Positions 44,604 through 55,423 of a stretch of DNA of 64,000 nucleotides are shown piece after piece. The notes under the pieces were generated by a model, which was not told where the DNA came from, did not search any database, and worked only from the letters and a program-made list of their open reading frames with translations. The translations under genes and the position numbers were made by a program. Within the stretch, counting starts at the first letter, position 1; each line of letters starts with the position of its first letter. Origin of the DNA: Ctena decussata (Eukaryota; Mollusca; Bivalvia; Lucinida; Lucinidae); NCBI GenBank assembly GCA_963989385.1, contig OZ022498.1, forward strand, positions 3,293,501 through 3,357,500, read 5' to 3'.

Positions 44604-45933
44604 CTATAAAATGTACAAATAGTAATAAATGCTATTAAAGGGTCTAATTAAAACCTTTTCTTTATCATGCATGTATTTGTGCGCAGCTTCAAACAGTTCA
44701 GAATTAATCTCATTGGATAGTGCAGTATTACCATACAAAAGAAATTCCAAACTAACATGACAATATTGAGAAATGGCGTGATTAAGCTCTATTCCTTGAG
44801 CACGATATAGCTGACAGTTGATGAAGTACTGTTCAGCATTTTCGATGCTGCCACAACGGTATAGGGGAGTATCAGTTATGCGTTTCAAAAACAGATTCGG
44901 TTTAAAGCACTACATTTTGTGCGTAGTCTTGTATGAAGAATTTGCAGTTTCCAATTAACTGAATAAAAGTACTTTGGAATTGTGATATTTGCCGCATTAA
45001 GGTTTTGCTTTAAAGACTGAACGGAATCATTATTTCTGATATCCAAATGTAGATTGCTCCATTCTCTTACTACCGATGGATGAAATGACGAATAGTAGTT
45101 AGAGGTACGAGCAGGGATTGTTTGAATATCATTAACCAGGGGCGGATCCAGGAATTTTATATAGTGGCTTCAAATTAGCTGAGGGGGGTTCGATTTGCGC
45201 AGTTCGACCAGTTTTTGCTGAAATTCCTCATCAAAATGAAATAATTTAGGCTGAAAAGGGGGTTCGTTTGAAGCCCACGAACCCCTCTTGATCCGCCACT
45301 GTTAACATTACGTAGATTGTATGTAGAACCATGCCCAACAGAAGGAGGAACCAGTGTTGATAGGTATAAAGGGGATATATTATAATTCATTTTATAAAAT
45401 AGCGTATGTTTATGTTTCCTCCTTCTTATTTCGAGAGTATCCAAGCCAATTTCCTTATAAAGAATCTCAACAGAAACGTGTTTGGCAGTGCCAGTGACAA
45501 ATCTTGCTGCCTCTATTTGTATTTTTTCCAACTCTTGTTTTTCATAATGCATACAGTTGTCGAAAATTACATCTCTCTATTCTAAAATTGGCCTTATAAA
45601 TGTGACATGTATAATTTCAAATGACTTCTTATCTAGTTCAAACTTAAGCTTTTTCATAATATTGATTCTGTTCCAAGCTTTTTCCTTGATATAACTGATA
45701 GGTTTGTGCTAAGAGCAATCATTGCTAAGGTATATTCCAAGGTGTTTGTGTGTTTCGACTTCCGTAATTATTTGGCCAAGCAAGAAAAAATCAGTATGAA
45801 CATGTTAGGATATTTTACGAGAGATTAGAAGAGTTTCTGTTTTCGAAGGATTAAACGTAACTAACCATGTTTTTGCCCATTAAGTAAGTTTTTCAAGATC
45901 ACTATTTAGAGCCTAAGCTGCCATTTCAGATTT
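44604..45933 (-). pseudogene. LINE B RT thumb and C-terminal region
   Basis: From right to left the minus strand shows WLVTFNPSKTETLLIS, HKHLGIYLSND, RINIMKKLKFELDKKS, MHYEKQELEKIQIEAARFV, RRRKHKHTLFYKMNYN and YLSTLVPPSVG, then (after a MITE) HPSVVREWSNLHLD and LFGNTALSNEINSELFEAA. These align in order with LINE A and C. Multiple stops and frame changes are present, and the final Cys-His box is degraded (PLYRCGSIENAEQYFINC). It would bind and extend the cDNA primer in a live element. Confidence 0.87.
45137..45301. mobile_element. GGGGCGGATCC MITE with TTAAC duplication
   Basis: The ends CAGGGGCGGATCC and GATCCGCCACTG pair with one mismatch and a 1-base offset. TTAAC lies at 45132-45136 and 45302-45306, and excision restores LINE B sequence. 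Confidence 0.85.
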
Positions 45934-46655
45934 TTATACCCCGCCACACGTTAGTGTCGGGGTATTATGTTTTCACGTTGGCCGTCCGTGTGTCCGTCCG
46001 TCCGTAGTATGTACGTCCGTCCGTCCGCACTTCGTTTTCGTTCGATAACTTAAGTATTTATCAACGGATTTCCTTCAAATTTTGCATATGCATTTGTATC
46101 AAGAATGTCTCGCTTGGGATTGTTAATGGGCAAATTTCGATAATTTCTGACAGAGTTATGGCACTTGTCAATGTACAAAAAATGGTTTCTGGCCTCTAGT
46201 TCCTTTACTACTTGGAGTATCATGATGAAACTTCACGAAAATGATCGAAGTAACAATAGCTTGATATGAGCAAAGAAATTTTATCATCGGGGATTATCTG
46301 CCCCTGCCCTGGGGCTATATACATGTATAAAATCATGAAAAATGTCATATAAAATCAGACTTTGAAGCAATTTTTTCTGAAACTTACAGCAAATGATCAG
46401 AGTGATGCAAGCCTCCAGTGATGCTCAAATTTACCCCATGTCAATTATCTGCCCCCCCCCCGGGCTATATACATGCATGAAATGATGATATCTGTGTCCT
46501 GTCATGACAAAGATTTTTATCCTTGTTCAGTGGGGTTAGGTTGCCCCTGCCCTGGGGTTATACAGAGAAAAAATAATAATTCTGGAAAAATCGGTGTGTA
46601 GAAAAGGTTTGCAGTGGCGGGGTATCACGCAGTCGTTTGCGATGCTTTTATTCAA
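45934..46655 (-). repeat. CCGT-tract repeat with terminal hairpin, copy 2
   Basis: Second copy of the 32429-33082 family, with hairpin taccccgccac/gtgtcggggta, a shorter CCGT tract, and an extra internal segment (gaaatgatgatatctgtgtc ctg). It lies between LINE B's FADD-like region and its thumb. Confidence 0.88.
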
Positions 46656-46722
46656 CAATTATATACAGACTGGTGTCGTCCGAAAAAAAGCCGAAAGCTA
46701 GATCCGATATCTAAAACGATAT
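46656..46722 (-). pseudogene. LINE B RT catalytic motif island
   Basis: A 65 bp piece of RT stranded between two insertions. On the minus strand it reads DIGSS-RLF and, after a frameshift, SDDTSLYIIV: the F-A-D-D catalytic box with Ala changed to Ser. Confidence 0.75.
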
Positions 46723-46944
46723 GAGCCGCGACACGAGAAAACCAACAAAGTGGTTGTGCGCCCAGCACAGACTCAGAGCAGCCTGGGCAACTGCCCAGTC
46801 TGATCAGACTCTTCGCTAAGGGCTTAAAGGATAGCTAAGGGTCAAAGCTACGTCAATGCGGACAGCGATGACTCTGATGCCCAGGCTGATCTGAGTCTTC
46901 ACTGGACGCACAACCACATTGTTGGTTTTCTCCCGTCGCGGCTC
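46723..46944. mobile_element. GAGCCGCGACACGAG foldback MITE, copy 2
   Basis: Starts gagccgcgacacgagaaaac caac and ends gttggttttctcccgtcgcg gctc. ATAT flanks at 46719-46722 and 46945-46948. Inserted in the LINE B codons following FLFLLFIND. Confidence 0.92.
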
Positions 46945-46949
46945 ATATC

Positions 46950-47760
46950 ATTGATAAACAGTAAGAACAAAAATGGACCCAACGCAGAGCCTTGAGGAAC
47001 ACCTGCAAGAATATAGTTCTACTGCGAATTAACACCGGTAAGAACTACTCTTAGTTTTCTTTTGTCCAGATATGAGGAAAAGCAAGATAGAAGATTCCCT
47101 GAAATACCAGCTGCTTCAAGTTTAAGTAAGAGACCCTTACGCCAAACACGGTCAAATGTCTTACTTATATCGCAGAAATCAGCCCTAACTTCTTTCCCAG
47201 CGTAAAGAGCCTGGCAGAATGTATCATATAGATAAGTGAGATGGTTGACTGTAGAATCAGCAGGTACAAAGCCTGATTGCAAAGGTGTTAAAATCTTATT
47301 GTTTAGGAAATAATTGTAGATGTGTATAAATATAACTCTTTCAAAAACTTTGTCAGGAGTACATAACAAGGAAACAGGTCGATAGTTTGAAGGCGCAGAA
47401 CGATCACCACTTTTATAAATCGGACAGACGTTTCCCATTTTCCGGCATTTGGGGAAGGTACCTGTCCGGACAGACTGATTACATAGTGAACATAAAGGAA
47501 AGGATAACTCAGTTGCTAGTTCTTGTAGTACACGATTGTTTATACCATCAGGTTCTGCTGCATTTCCTAAAGGCAAAGATTTTAAGACTGATTCTATTTC
47601 CGCCGATGTGATAGTTATTGTGGAGAGAATTGATTCTAAGTCACATGGTACTATTATTGGAAGTTCTGCATTTTTATCGTCTATAATTGTTTGGTCTCGA
47701 AAGAAGTCGTTCAAAATGTTAGCCTTGTCCAAGTCATCTGACTAAATAGTGCCATCTTTT
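46950..47760 (-). pseudogene. LINE B RT fingers and palm
   Basis: The frame 47732-47019 shows NAAEPDGINNRVL, PIYKSGDRSAPSNYRPVSL, LTPLQSGFVPADSTVNHL, ADFCDISKTFDRVW and LLKLEAAGISG. A stop then precedes AGVPQGSALGPFLFLLFIND at 47006-46950. These are standard motifs 1-5 of non-LTR RT. The D-x-x-K-x-F-D motif is intact (DISKTFD). Confidence 0.9.
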
Positions 47761-48354
47761 TCAAGTGGGGGTATACTGGGTTTTTGATTGCCAGAAATGA
47801 CTGTTTTCAAAGTAGACCACCAATCACGTGAAGATAATGATTCAGACTTAGTTTATTAGTAATTACATCTTTAATGTGTTGTTTAGATTCTCGAATCTGG
47901 GTTCTGACTGTATTTCTAAGTTATCTAAATTTTCGCCAGTGTTGAATAAGATTTGTGCGTCTGGCCTTCCTATATGCTCTTTTACGTTTTCTAATAAGAA
48001 GTTTTATAGATGTTGTAATCCAGTCTGGTTCACTAGGGCGCATCCTTGTTGTTCTATTTGGTTTACATTCCTTAGCAATTTTCTGTATATGTTTAGAGAT
48101 GTTTGAGGTATGTATGTTTATGTCGGGGTCGCTTCCTAGTCAGTTGATACAGCCCTTTGTCTTAATAGATCGTAATTCCCTTTTTCGTATGACCAGGTTT
48201 GTCTGAGGTAGGTTTTACTTTTTACTTTGGAAAAGTTAAGAATACCGAAGACCGGACAGTGATAACGGACATCTTGATGTAGGAAAGGATCACCGACCCC
48301 ACTAATTATTAAATGGTTTTCATTATTAGTTATTATGAGGTCTAATAGAGATCA
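47761..48354 (-). pseudogene. LINE B linker between endonuclease and RT
   Basis: The minus strand carries ISGVGDPFLHQDVRYHCPVFG, the end of the endonuclease (catalytic His in YHCP), then basic helical KLLIRKRKRAYRKARR and WWSTLKTV-type motifs in shifting frames. Nearly identical to 37534-38136. Confidence 0.8.
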
Positions 48355-48823
48355 CAGTATCCGAACGCACTGCACCATCTCTTCCGGTTTTCATAGCATT
48401 GATAGATAATAAAGTTTCCTTTTAAAAGGAAAGGCTTGCCAAGTCAGCACTTTGTTTCCGAAATACGTGAAGTTCAATGTTTTGGTCTTTTTTGGTGGTG
48501 TTTGTTTTGTGGTCTTCGGAGATGGTATCTTACTTTGAGACACTTTCTTCATTTAAAACGTCCACAACTGTAGTAAACAATGAGGTTATTCTACATTCTG
48601 GCTGTTCTGACAGTCATATGATAATCCTCAGTGAAAAGGTCAATTTTCGCATTACTGTTACTGGAAAAATATTTCATAAAAGCATTTAGAAATAAGGATT
48701 TCTCGTATTCTGTTATGTATTGTTGTAAGACATTTAGGTCATTAGAAGATTTACTGGGAGTTTCGTATTTTTTATCTGTGAAACTAAGCAGAACTGCGTT
48801 TGCACTTTGGAGCAAATAGACTA

Positions 48824-49775
48824 GAGTAAGGGGACATGGCTTCGCACAGGGCATGGCTTCGCACACCTCCAAGATTTCTTAGAATGTGTCAGTATCAGTT
48901 GTCTTACCATCATTTTAATATTTGCAAATACTATCAGGTTCATGAATTAACTTTTATGACATCATTTACGCGTGCATTGCATCACGTGCACTTTGGCGCC
49001 AAAATGTTTAGTGACATTCAGATCAAAGTCGGCAAAGTTTAAGATTTTTATAGCAGACAATATCATCGATAGTACTTTGTCGAAATTTTGTTCATGAAAT
49101 GTTAATGAAATAATTCTTTGCTTTCTTAAATATACATAGTGGACAATTATCATAAACTATGCCGGTTATATGAGTAGGAAAGATTTTCCATGCCACGGGG
49201 TGTGAAATTTGTCCCCCACTTTTATGAGAAAAGTCTGCATATTATTTTTAGCTATCATCCTATCAAGTCGTAGGTCCACTGTAAGGTTACACAGTCGATA
49301 TGTGATGGATTCAACATCAAATTATCAGTCACTTTTTAAGTAGTGTTTTAAAATCAAATAAAATTCTGAAAATCGCTGATTTTCCATTTTTCATTAATGG
49401 AAGAAGCATTGACATTATACTTAACCTCGCAATCTATGAATAATAATTGCGTATTTGAAGTACTTTTATAATTTTCATTTACTGGTCCCAAGGTGTTTGG
49501 CAGAGTATTTAAAATCGTCTAGAAAGCTTCTAGTTCCTTCCAAATAGATGCGCGAAGCCATGTCCTCAATTACCCGAAATAAGACGTAGAACAGCAGTAC
49601 ACATTACTGCACGACCAACATATGACGTCAGAGCCCGACACCAAATATTTTCATGAGTAACGTCCTGAAAGTGTCAGTGTATAGTATGATATTAACGATC
49701 ATGCTTTATGTTAGAAGCTTTGCCAGTTAATGTTGCAAAAATCATAAAAGTGTGCGAAGCCATGTCCCCTCACTC
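48824..49775. mobile_element. TA-flanked TIR element nested in the 4.08 kb unit
   Basis: GAGTAAGGGGACATGGCTTC GCACA at the left and its complement ending CCCCTCACTC at the right (one mismatch), flanked by TA at 48822-48823 and 49776-49777. Extra inward copies of atggcttcgcacacc (48853) and gcgaagccatgtcctc (49550). Confidence 0.85.
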
Positions 49776-50351
49776 TACACATAACTGGTGAAGTGTAATG
49801 AAAAAAGTCCGAAGGGTATTCAAGTTACAGAGTGGACAAGAAAGTGTTTTAATAGACGTACTAACATACGAACAGAGACAGGTGGACGGGAATTTGATTG
49901 CTATATTCCCTGAACCGTTCGGTCAGGGACAAAGTTATGTTTATTTTCAGATCGTCATGTCTTGATGTTGAGAAAACTACATCTTACATTGGAACAGTAT
50001 TTTAACAAGTACCTTACATGTAAGATGATATATGGTTATTGGCTCCTGAAGGAAATAGTGGAAATAGTTAGTCCCACTAGCCTCATGTGTGGCAGATTGG
50101 TAGGGGAAAATCTTACTGTTCGCAACAATGGCTATTATTATAAGAGGAATTCTTGTTTCTGTTGGAGCAGATTCGAAAGCTGGCCGCCACTGAGAGGAGG
50201 TTATTATGAAAATGATAGTTCCTTCCCAAACAGTTGCCATAGATATTCTGCAAATATTCAGTTTATTATTTTTCGTATTTTATCATCATTGAGTTATGTT
50301 ATAAGTACTGGTTAAGCCTGTAGTAGTTTGTTGTAGTTGTGTTATTGTATT

Positions 50352-50616
50352 ACGTCCACGGTAAACAGCTACATGTATGGTCATGTCAGGACGGTCAGTT
50401 AACCTAACCACACTATTCCTGGGCAGGTTAAGCCGTCCTTAGCGGTCACGCGGCGGTTAACCAGTACTAAGTGCACTTACTTTCGCCAATAACTGACAGC
50501 TGCCCTTCTTGAATTAGCAGAAGGGGAAACGACAGTAAGTAACCCGACCCTGTATCAAACCCGGGACCTCTGGTTTTTAAGTCAGACGAGCCACCGACTG
50601 CACTATGAGACCCGGC
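50352..50616 (-). mobile_element. tRNA-derived SINE (same family as 39236-39501)
   Basis: Minus strand: head gccgggtctcatagtgcagt cggtggc, B-box region gtcccgggtttgatacaggg, body with gggcagctgtcagttattgg and ctaaggacggcttaacctgc cc, tail taccgtggacgt. Confidence 0.87.
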
Positions 50617-51099
50617 AACGAAGGAATTAGTGTATTTTTGTTGCTTCCAAAGGATGTTGTTTTCAGAATCACTTGCGTGTTATCCTTGATCATCATATAT
50701 TTGGTCATTATTTAGGGATTTAATGCAAAAGAAAAAAATGAGTCTTTTTTAGTAAGTCTTATTCAAAAAGGAAGGTAATTGTTAACATTGCATAGGCCTT
50801 GAAAAGGATGATTTGATGGCAACTATAAGGTACTGATAATTTCCATATAACACATGCTGTGTTTCCTGGATTGATTTTTTTCAATTAGACACTTTCATGA
50901 AACTGAATTTCAATGTACGATTATGAAAAAATAAGAAATAGTATCTAGTAAATACCATCAAACACCTTGTCTGTAATACCAGTAAATGCTTTTAAATAAA
51001 ACTGTTGGCGCAGACCCTGATCAGACTGTTCCAACCAGCAGTCTAATTTGGATCTACACTCTACACTGTTTGTGCAGGCATATCAACTATGTTGAAATA

Positions 51100-51215
51100 T
51101 TTTAGTCCAGGTTTTACAAAGTCCAGAATCCAAAGTCCAGGTTTTACATAGTCCAAAGTCCAGAGTCCAGGTTTTACACAGTCCAAAGAACAGAGTCCAA
51201 GTCCAGTCCAAGATT
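51100..51215. repeat. Minisatellite built on agtccaggttttaca
   Basis: About four irregular units of 25-35 bp made of agtcca(a/g)agtcc and aggttttaca. The minus frame gives repeated LDxVKPGLW. Confidence 0.85.
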
Positions 51216-51811
51216 TACATAATGTCCGCGAATTGCGCATGCCGTTATTTGACAGTGGACAATTAAGAAACATTCAAATACACCGGATAAATAAAAATAA
51301 AAATAACTTGAGTATTTAGGGCAAATATACCAGACATGTTCGATTATTTCATGTGCCAGATTGTGGAGTGTCGTTATTTTACGATGCTTAGGTACAATAG
51401 TGCTACCGGCAAAAGAAACAGCCAAACGAAGTTGCGCCCCGTAGACGCTCTCCATATATTGGTTCTCCACTTGTAATTATGGACCATTCTCGAAGCTGGG
51501 AACAAATCAGCATCTTCCGCTTGAGTGCGCATGACAGGAAGTTATATTCCATCTGAATACATAGGCTCGCCCGCCGAAGCGGGCAAGCCAAATAATTTGC
51601 TTAGTCTGTTGCAACCCTTCTGTTTGGTCTAAATTATTTAGTTCAATAAAGATAGCTGAGTTGCCACCTATTTGGGAAAAGCTGCTGACTCGGCTTATCA
51701 CTTGTAATTTATTGTTTGTTGGGATGTCTTTGTCAATCTTTCCCTTTGATGTTGGAGATAGGGTATGGGATCTGATTCAGCCAGTTCCTGAAGTGTAGTT
51801 ACTCTTTAAAT

Positions 51812-52391
51812 TTGAATCGAGAGTACACAATTCCTTATAACCAGTAGTCGGAAATCATTATGTTTTGAGATATTATCCGGAGTCTGCTGCGTCATTTATA
51901 GTTATTCAGCTTTGAAAATGTAAAGAGGTAAGTTTATATATAATTTGCTCTTCGATCTGTTACTTCATTGCCCTGTACAATGAAAACCTCATGGCCGTCA
52001 TAGAAATTTTATTCCGATCAGCTAATTGAACACGGGTTTGTGTCGTGCAAAACCTAGCTATCATCCTACTATCGAAACTAACAAACTGTAGATTGATAAC
52101 GCCTTCTGTTTTTTTGTAAAGATTTTTTATAAAACACGTCAGAAAAGGCTCAAAATGATTTTAGAATCATGCCAATGGCGATTTGAATACTGTACCAATT
52201 ACTACTCACCCATACACGACATTGTACAGGGCAATAAAGTAAAAGACCGAAGAGCAAATTATATTAAACTTACCTCTTTACATTTTCAAAGCTGAATAAC
52301 TATAAATGACACAGCAGATTCCGGATAAAATCTCAAAACATAATGATTTCCGACTACTGGTTATAAGCGAATGTTTGTACTCTCGATTCAA
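51812..52391. mobile_element. Foldback element with arms of about 175 bp
   Basis: Ttgaatcgagagtac at 51812 is matched by gtactctcgattcaa ending at 52391. Long arms include ccagtagtcggaaatcatta tgttttgaga and its complement. The spacer is about 235 bp. It sits just inside the right end of the 4.08 kb unit. Confidence 0.87.
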
Positions 52392-52435
52392 CGCTATGAA
52401 AACCGGAAGAGATGGTACAGTGCGTTCGGATACTG

Positions 52436-53240
52436 TGGAGATGACGAACGCTCAGTGAAATGCGTTGGTTCAGCTATAGTCTGTTTCGGAGAATATTGTT
52501 CACAGAGGCAGAATGAAGTGGGTTAAGCATGCTGAAATTGAAATCACTTGTTATGATTATGTCGGCTATTTCAGAGTCAATTGCAACAGAAACTGAATCT
52601 ACAATGGACAGAAAATACATTGCATCTGAACTAGGAGGTCTGTAAAAGACGCCAAAATATACATGTTTCTGTTTTAAATTTATTTCAATCCATGCACATT
52701 CGATATCATTTACTTCCAAGTCATTATGCCTAACATAATGAAGTGTGACCTTAACATAAATAATGACCCCACCGTGACTGTCCCCCTTTGATCACTTTGT
52801 TCAGCGGAACAATAAGAATGAAGTTGAATATCTTCTTTTAGAACGGATTGGTTTAACCAAGTTTCAATGCCAAAATGTCAAATTCGTTCAGCTCAGTATA
52901 AAGCATATCTAACTTAGTAAATAAACTTTGGACATTATAGTGAACATAAGATAAATGCTGCGAAAGATTAACTAAGCCCAGTATAGATGCAGATGACGTA
53001 AAAGACAAGTCTGCTGAACCTACAGACAGCTCAGATGACGAAGGACCTGGATTAGGATTAATATCTCCTGACACCAGTAGAAGATTGGTAAGCTACAGAA
53101 GCGTTATAGCCACAAACAAAACAATCAAAACACGTTTCACGAGCATGGAGTTAGCCATACATGCAGTGCCAGGTACGCATTTTCTGGACAAGTGATGAGA
53201 AGTTACTCTCATTGCTGTTGCTGTTTGTTTCCAACTTGTA
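52436..53240 (-). pseudogene. LINE B N-terminus with 2A-like motif and APE endonuclease
   Basis: Minus strand: MLVKRVLIVLFVAITLL (hydrophobic leader, then a stop), LTNLLLVSGDINPNPGP (2A-like; the usual D-V/I-E-x-N-P-G-P has Asn for Glu here), then the endonuclease start YVHYNVQSLFTKLDMLYTEL and FDILAL. After a frame change it shows VNDIECAWIEINLKQK, FGVFYRPPSS and DIIITSDFNFSMLN, where the normal GDFN is SDFN. The enzyme would nick the target DNA. Stops and the changed Gly-Asp-Phe-Asn box indicate inactivity. Confidence 0.85.
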
Positions 53241-53680
53241 AAGCACACAGTACTTTGGTTAAGATCCTGGGGTAGATCCATCTCGCCCCACCCATCAGAA
53301 TTACCTTGAACAATTCAGTCCTAGGAAAGATGGTGCAGAACTCTCTCTCTCACACACACATCCATAACTAACTTTCTTGTAGGTTAACTTCTGCAGGTTT
53401 AATCTGCTGTTGCAGGTTGGCTTGCAGGTCAGCTAACAGGTTTTCTTTTTGCAGGTCTTCTATCGATTGTCCTATTGATACGAATCATCAAGTTGGTAAG
53501 TGAAAATTTAGGGTCAAACGCTCGACCCCATCCCCTTTTCCTGCAGTTTTCTTGATATCTCCTTCCGTTGAAAAGATATACAAGCAAACACTGAAAAAGA
53601 ATGTTTAATGATTCTGTACATTTTGCTTTTAACGCGTCGACGTTAAGAAAACGTACGCGCTTCGCCTCGTCAGAACGAAG

Positions 53681-53748
53681 ATGGCGGCGCCTCTGAGTAA
53701 TCCTTGCGTTACATCAGAAAATATTCACTTGCCACAAACTTCTCCTAG
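53681..53748 (+). CDS. Candidate first coding exon of a host gene
   Basis: Gaacgaagatggcggcgcct has an AAGATGGCGGC motif, which is a YY1-like start-site element in many animal promoters, in a locally CpG-rich stretch (53635-53700). The ATG at 53681 opens a 22-codon frame (MAAPLSNPCVTSENIHLPQT) ending at a donor-like ctag|gtaaac (GT at 53749-53750). No second exon is recognised downstream and no domain can be assigned. Chance occurrence or part of a repeat are real alternatives. Confidence 0.25.
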
Positions 53749-54089
53749 GTAAACCTTAGGTTACCTTAGGTAAAGCATCTAGTTTCGTACACCGAAGAAC
53801 GCCACTTGATCATGTGACATCGTCAAGCCAACATCTTGATTGGTCAATATAACTTTAAAATGACGCCACGTCAGGGCGACGGCTGTTTAACGAAATGGCC
53901 GAATATGTCGTTACTAACTTTTCTCCGATCCATATTTTTCATTTTCTAAACTAAATTCCCACCAAAACTGCACAGAAAGGGTCTAAAAATAAAGTTCAAA
54001 TATAAGAATGAAAATTTGATGTTTCAACGTTCATTTGTTATTCCTTATAGTTCTATAAGTTTTTGCTCACTTCAGTACGTGCTCAATGT

Positions 54090-54979
54090 GAGCTGTTGCG
54101 ATCGATATGTGTCCGTCGTCCATCCGTCCGTACCTTACGTCCGTCCGTCTGTCTATCCGTCCGTCCGTCCGTCGTCAACAATATCTTCAAACGACATCTC
54201 CCCCTAGAGCTGTAAACCAACTCAAAATAATGTCACACAAATGTTTCTATTATAGTCCTGTACCGAAATTGCTAAAATGTTTCCACTCCGCTGTATAATA
54301 GAAATAAAAAAAAACTTAAATCGATATCTCAAGCCAATGGCTCGATATCAAACTAATTTCAAAGAAATGTTAAATTCATGGCTTTGAACCAAAATTGTTA
54401 AAACGGTTCCACTCCACTGAACAAGATGGTCACCAGAGCTAAAAATAGAAATTAATCTTAAAATGACATGAGGGGATACAGTTTTAATCCAATCTTCATG
54501 AATTTTGTCAGAAAGTTTATCTCTAAGAAATCTAGGCCAAGTTTGAAACTAGGTCATATGAGTCATAAACAAGTTCACTAGATCAAACCTTAGAAAAATA
54601 TGGTGTACACTCTGGAGTGTACAGTTTTATTTCAATCTTCATTAAAGCCCAGGCGCATTTCGAAACTGGGCTACGTTGGGTCAAAAACTAGGTTACTAGG
54701 TCAAATCTTAGAAAACCCTTGTGTACACTCTGGATGGCACAGTTTTAGTCCAATCTTCATGCAACTTTATCAGAATGTTAAGTTTTATTAAATACAGGCC
54801 AAGTTTGAAACTGGGTTATGTTGGATTGAAAGCAAGGTCACAAACTAAATCTTAGTAATGCCTTGTGTACACGGAAAAGGCACTATTTTGCATTAAATCT
54901 TCGTGAAACTTTGTCAGATTTTCAGCTCTAGGAAATCTAGACCAGGTTTGAAACTCGATCATATGAGGTCAACATTTAT
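54090..54979 (+). repeat. CCGT tract and diverged tandem array, left half
   Basis: (CCGT)n-like tract at 54108-54176, then about four diverged units of 120-160 bp containing gtgtacactctgga, cagttttaatccaatcttca tg, actttgtcagaatgtt and gccaagtttgaaactgggt. The array is broken mid-unit at gaggtcaac by LINE C and continues at 59188. Confidence 0.75.
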
Positions 54980-55423
54980 TCCTCACCCCTCACCCTTTTT
55001 TTCTTTATTCCTCACCCCTCACCCTTTTTTCTGTCTCTGTGAGGGCTAGCAGCCCTTGTTTTGTTTCTTCTGAGGCCGCCGCTTATCTGTAACCCAGCCG
55101 TTTCACTGTCACTACTAGACGAGCATAGATTTTGCATCTTATTCCTCACCCCTCACCCTTTTTTCTGCGATGTGTGCTTTCCTGCATGTGTTTTTATGTG
55201 CTTATACATGTGCTCCTGTCTGAGGCTCCACGGGGATTTAAATTTGCTTGTTCTGTATCGTATACTTATGCAACTGATACTGCTTTTAAATTGCATAGTT
55301 TGAAGCACCCCGCATCCCTTAAACTACTTAGGTTTTTGGTTTACTGTATTACATAAATGGACCCTATAGCAGTCTATAGGCCTACATTACAGTCGTCATA
55401 ACAAAATTAAGGGTCTTGATTAC

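Larger units (their letters stand above)
48355..52435. mobile_element. 4.08 kb TIR unit inserted in LINE B
   Basis: The left end CAGTATCCGAACGCACTGCA continues to ctcttccggttttcatagc, and the right end is its reverse complement with two mismatches over about 46 bp. It separates the LINE B endonuclease (THFTERSSS codons) from the linker. The CAG/CTG ends suggest hAT, but flanking bases (agagatca and tggagatg) are not a clean duplication. No transposase is recognisable. Minus frame 48591-48872 and plus frame 49962-50315 are uncharacterised. Confidence 0.72.
43898..53300 (-). mobile_element. LINE B: near full-length CR1/L2-like element, heavily interrupted
   Basis: Read right to left: hydrophobic leader and 2A-like motif (about 53160-53035), APE endonuclease (52990-52450), linker (48355-47761), RT (47760-46950, 46720-46656, 45933-45302), C-terminal part (45130-44604), TC-rich 3' UTR, and a tail gtgaaataaatacc near 43898-43912. 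At least seven later elements sit inside it: a 4.08 kb TIR unit (with its own nested MITEs and SINE), a foldback MITE, a CCGT-tract repeat and a small MITE. The exact 5' end is uncertain. Confidence 0.82.

Noticed and set aside
53340..53480. Short tandem gcaggtt words as a regulatory array
   Set aside because: The repeats are few and irregular, and lie in a microsatellite-rich (ctct/caca) stretch.
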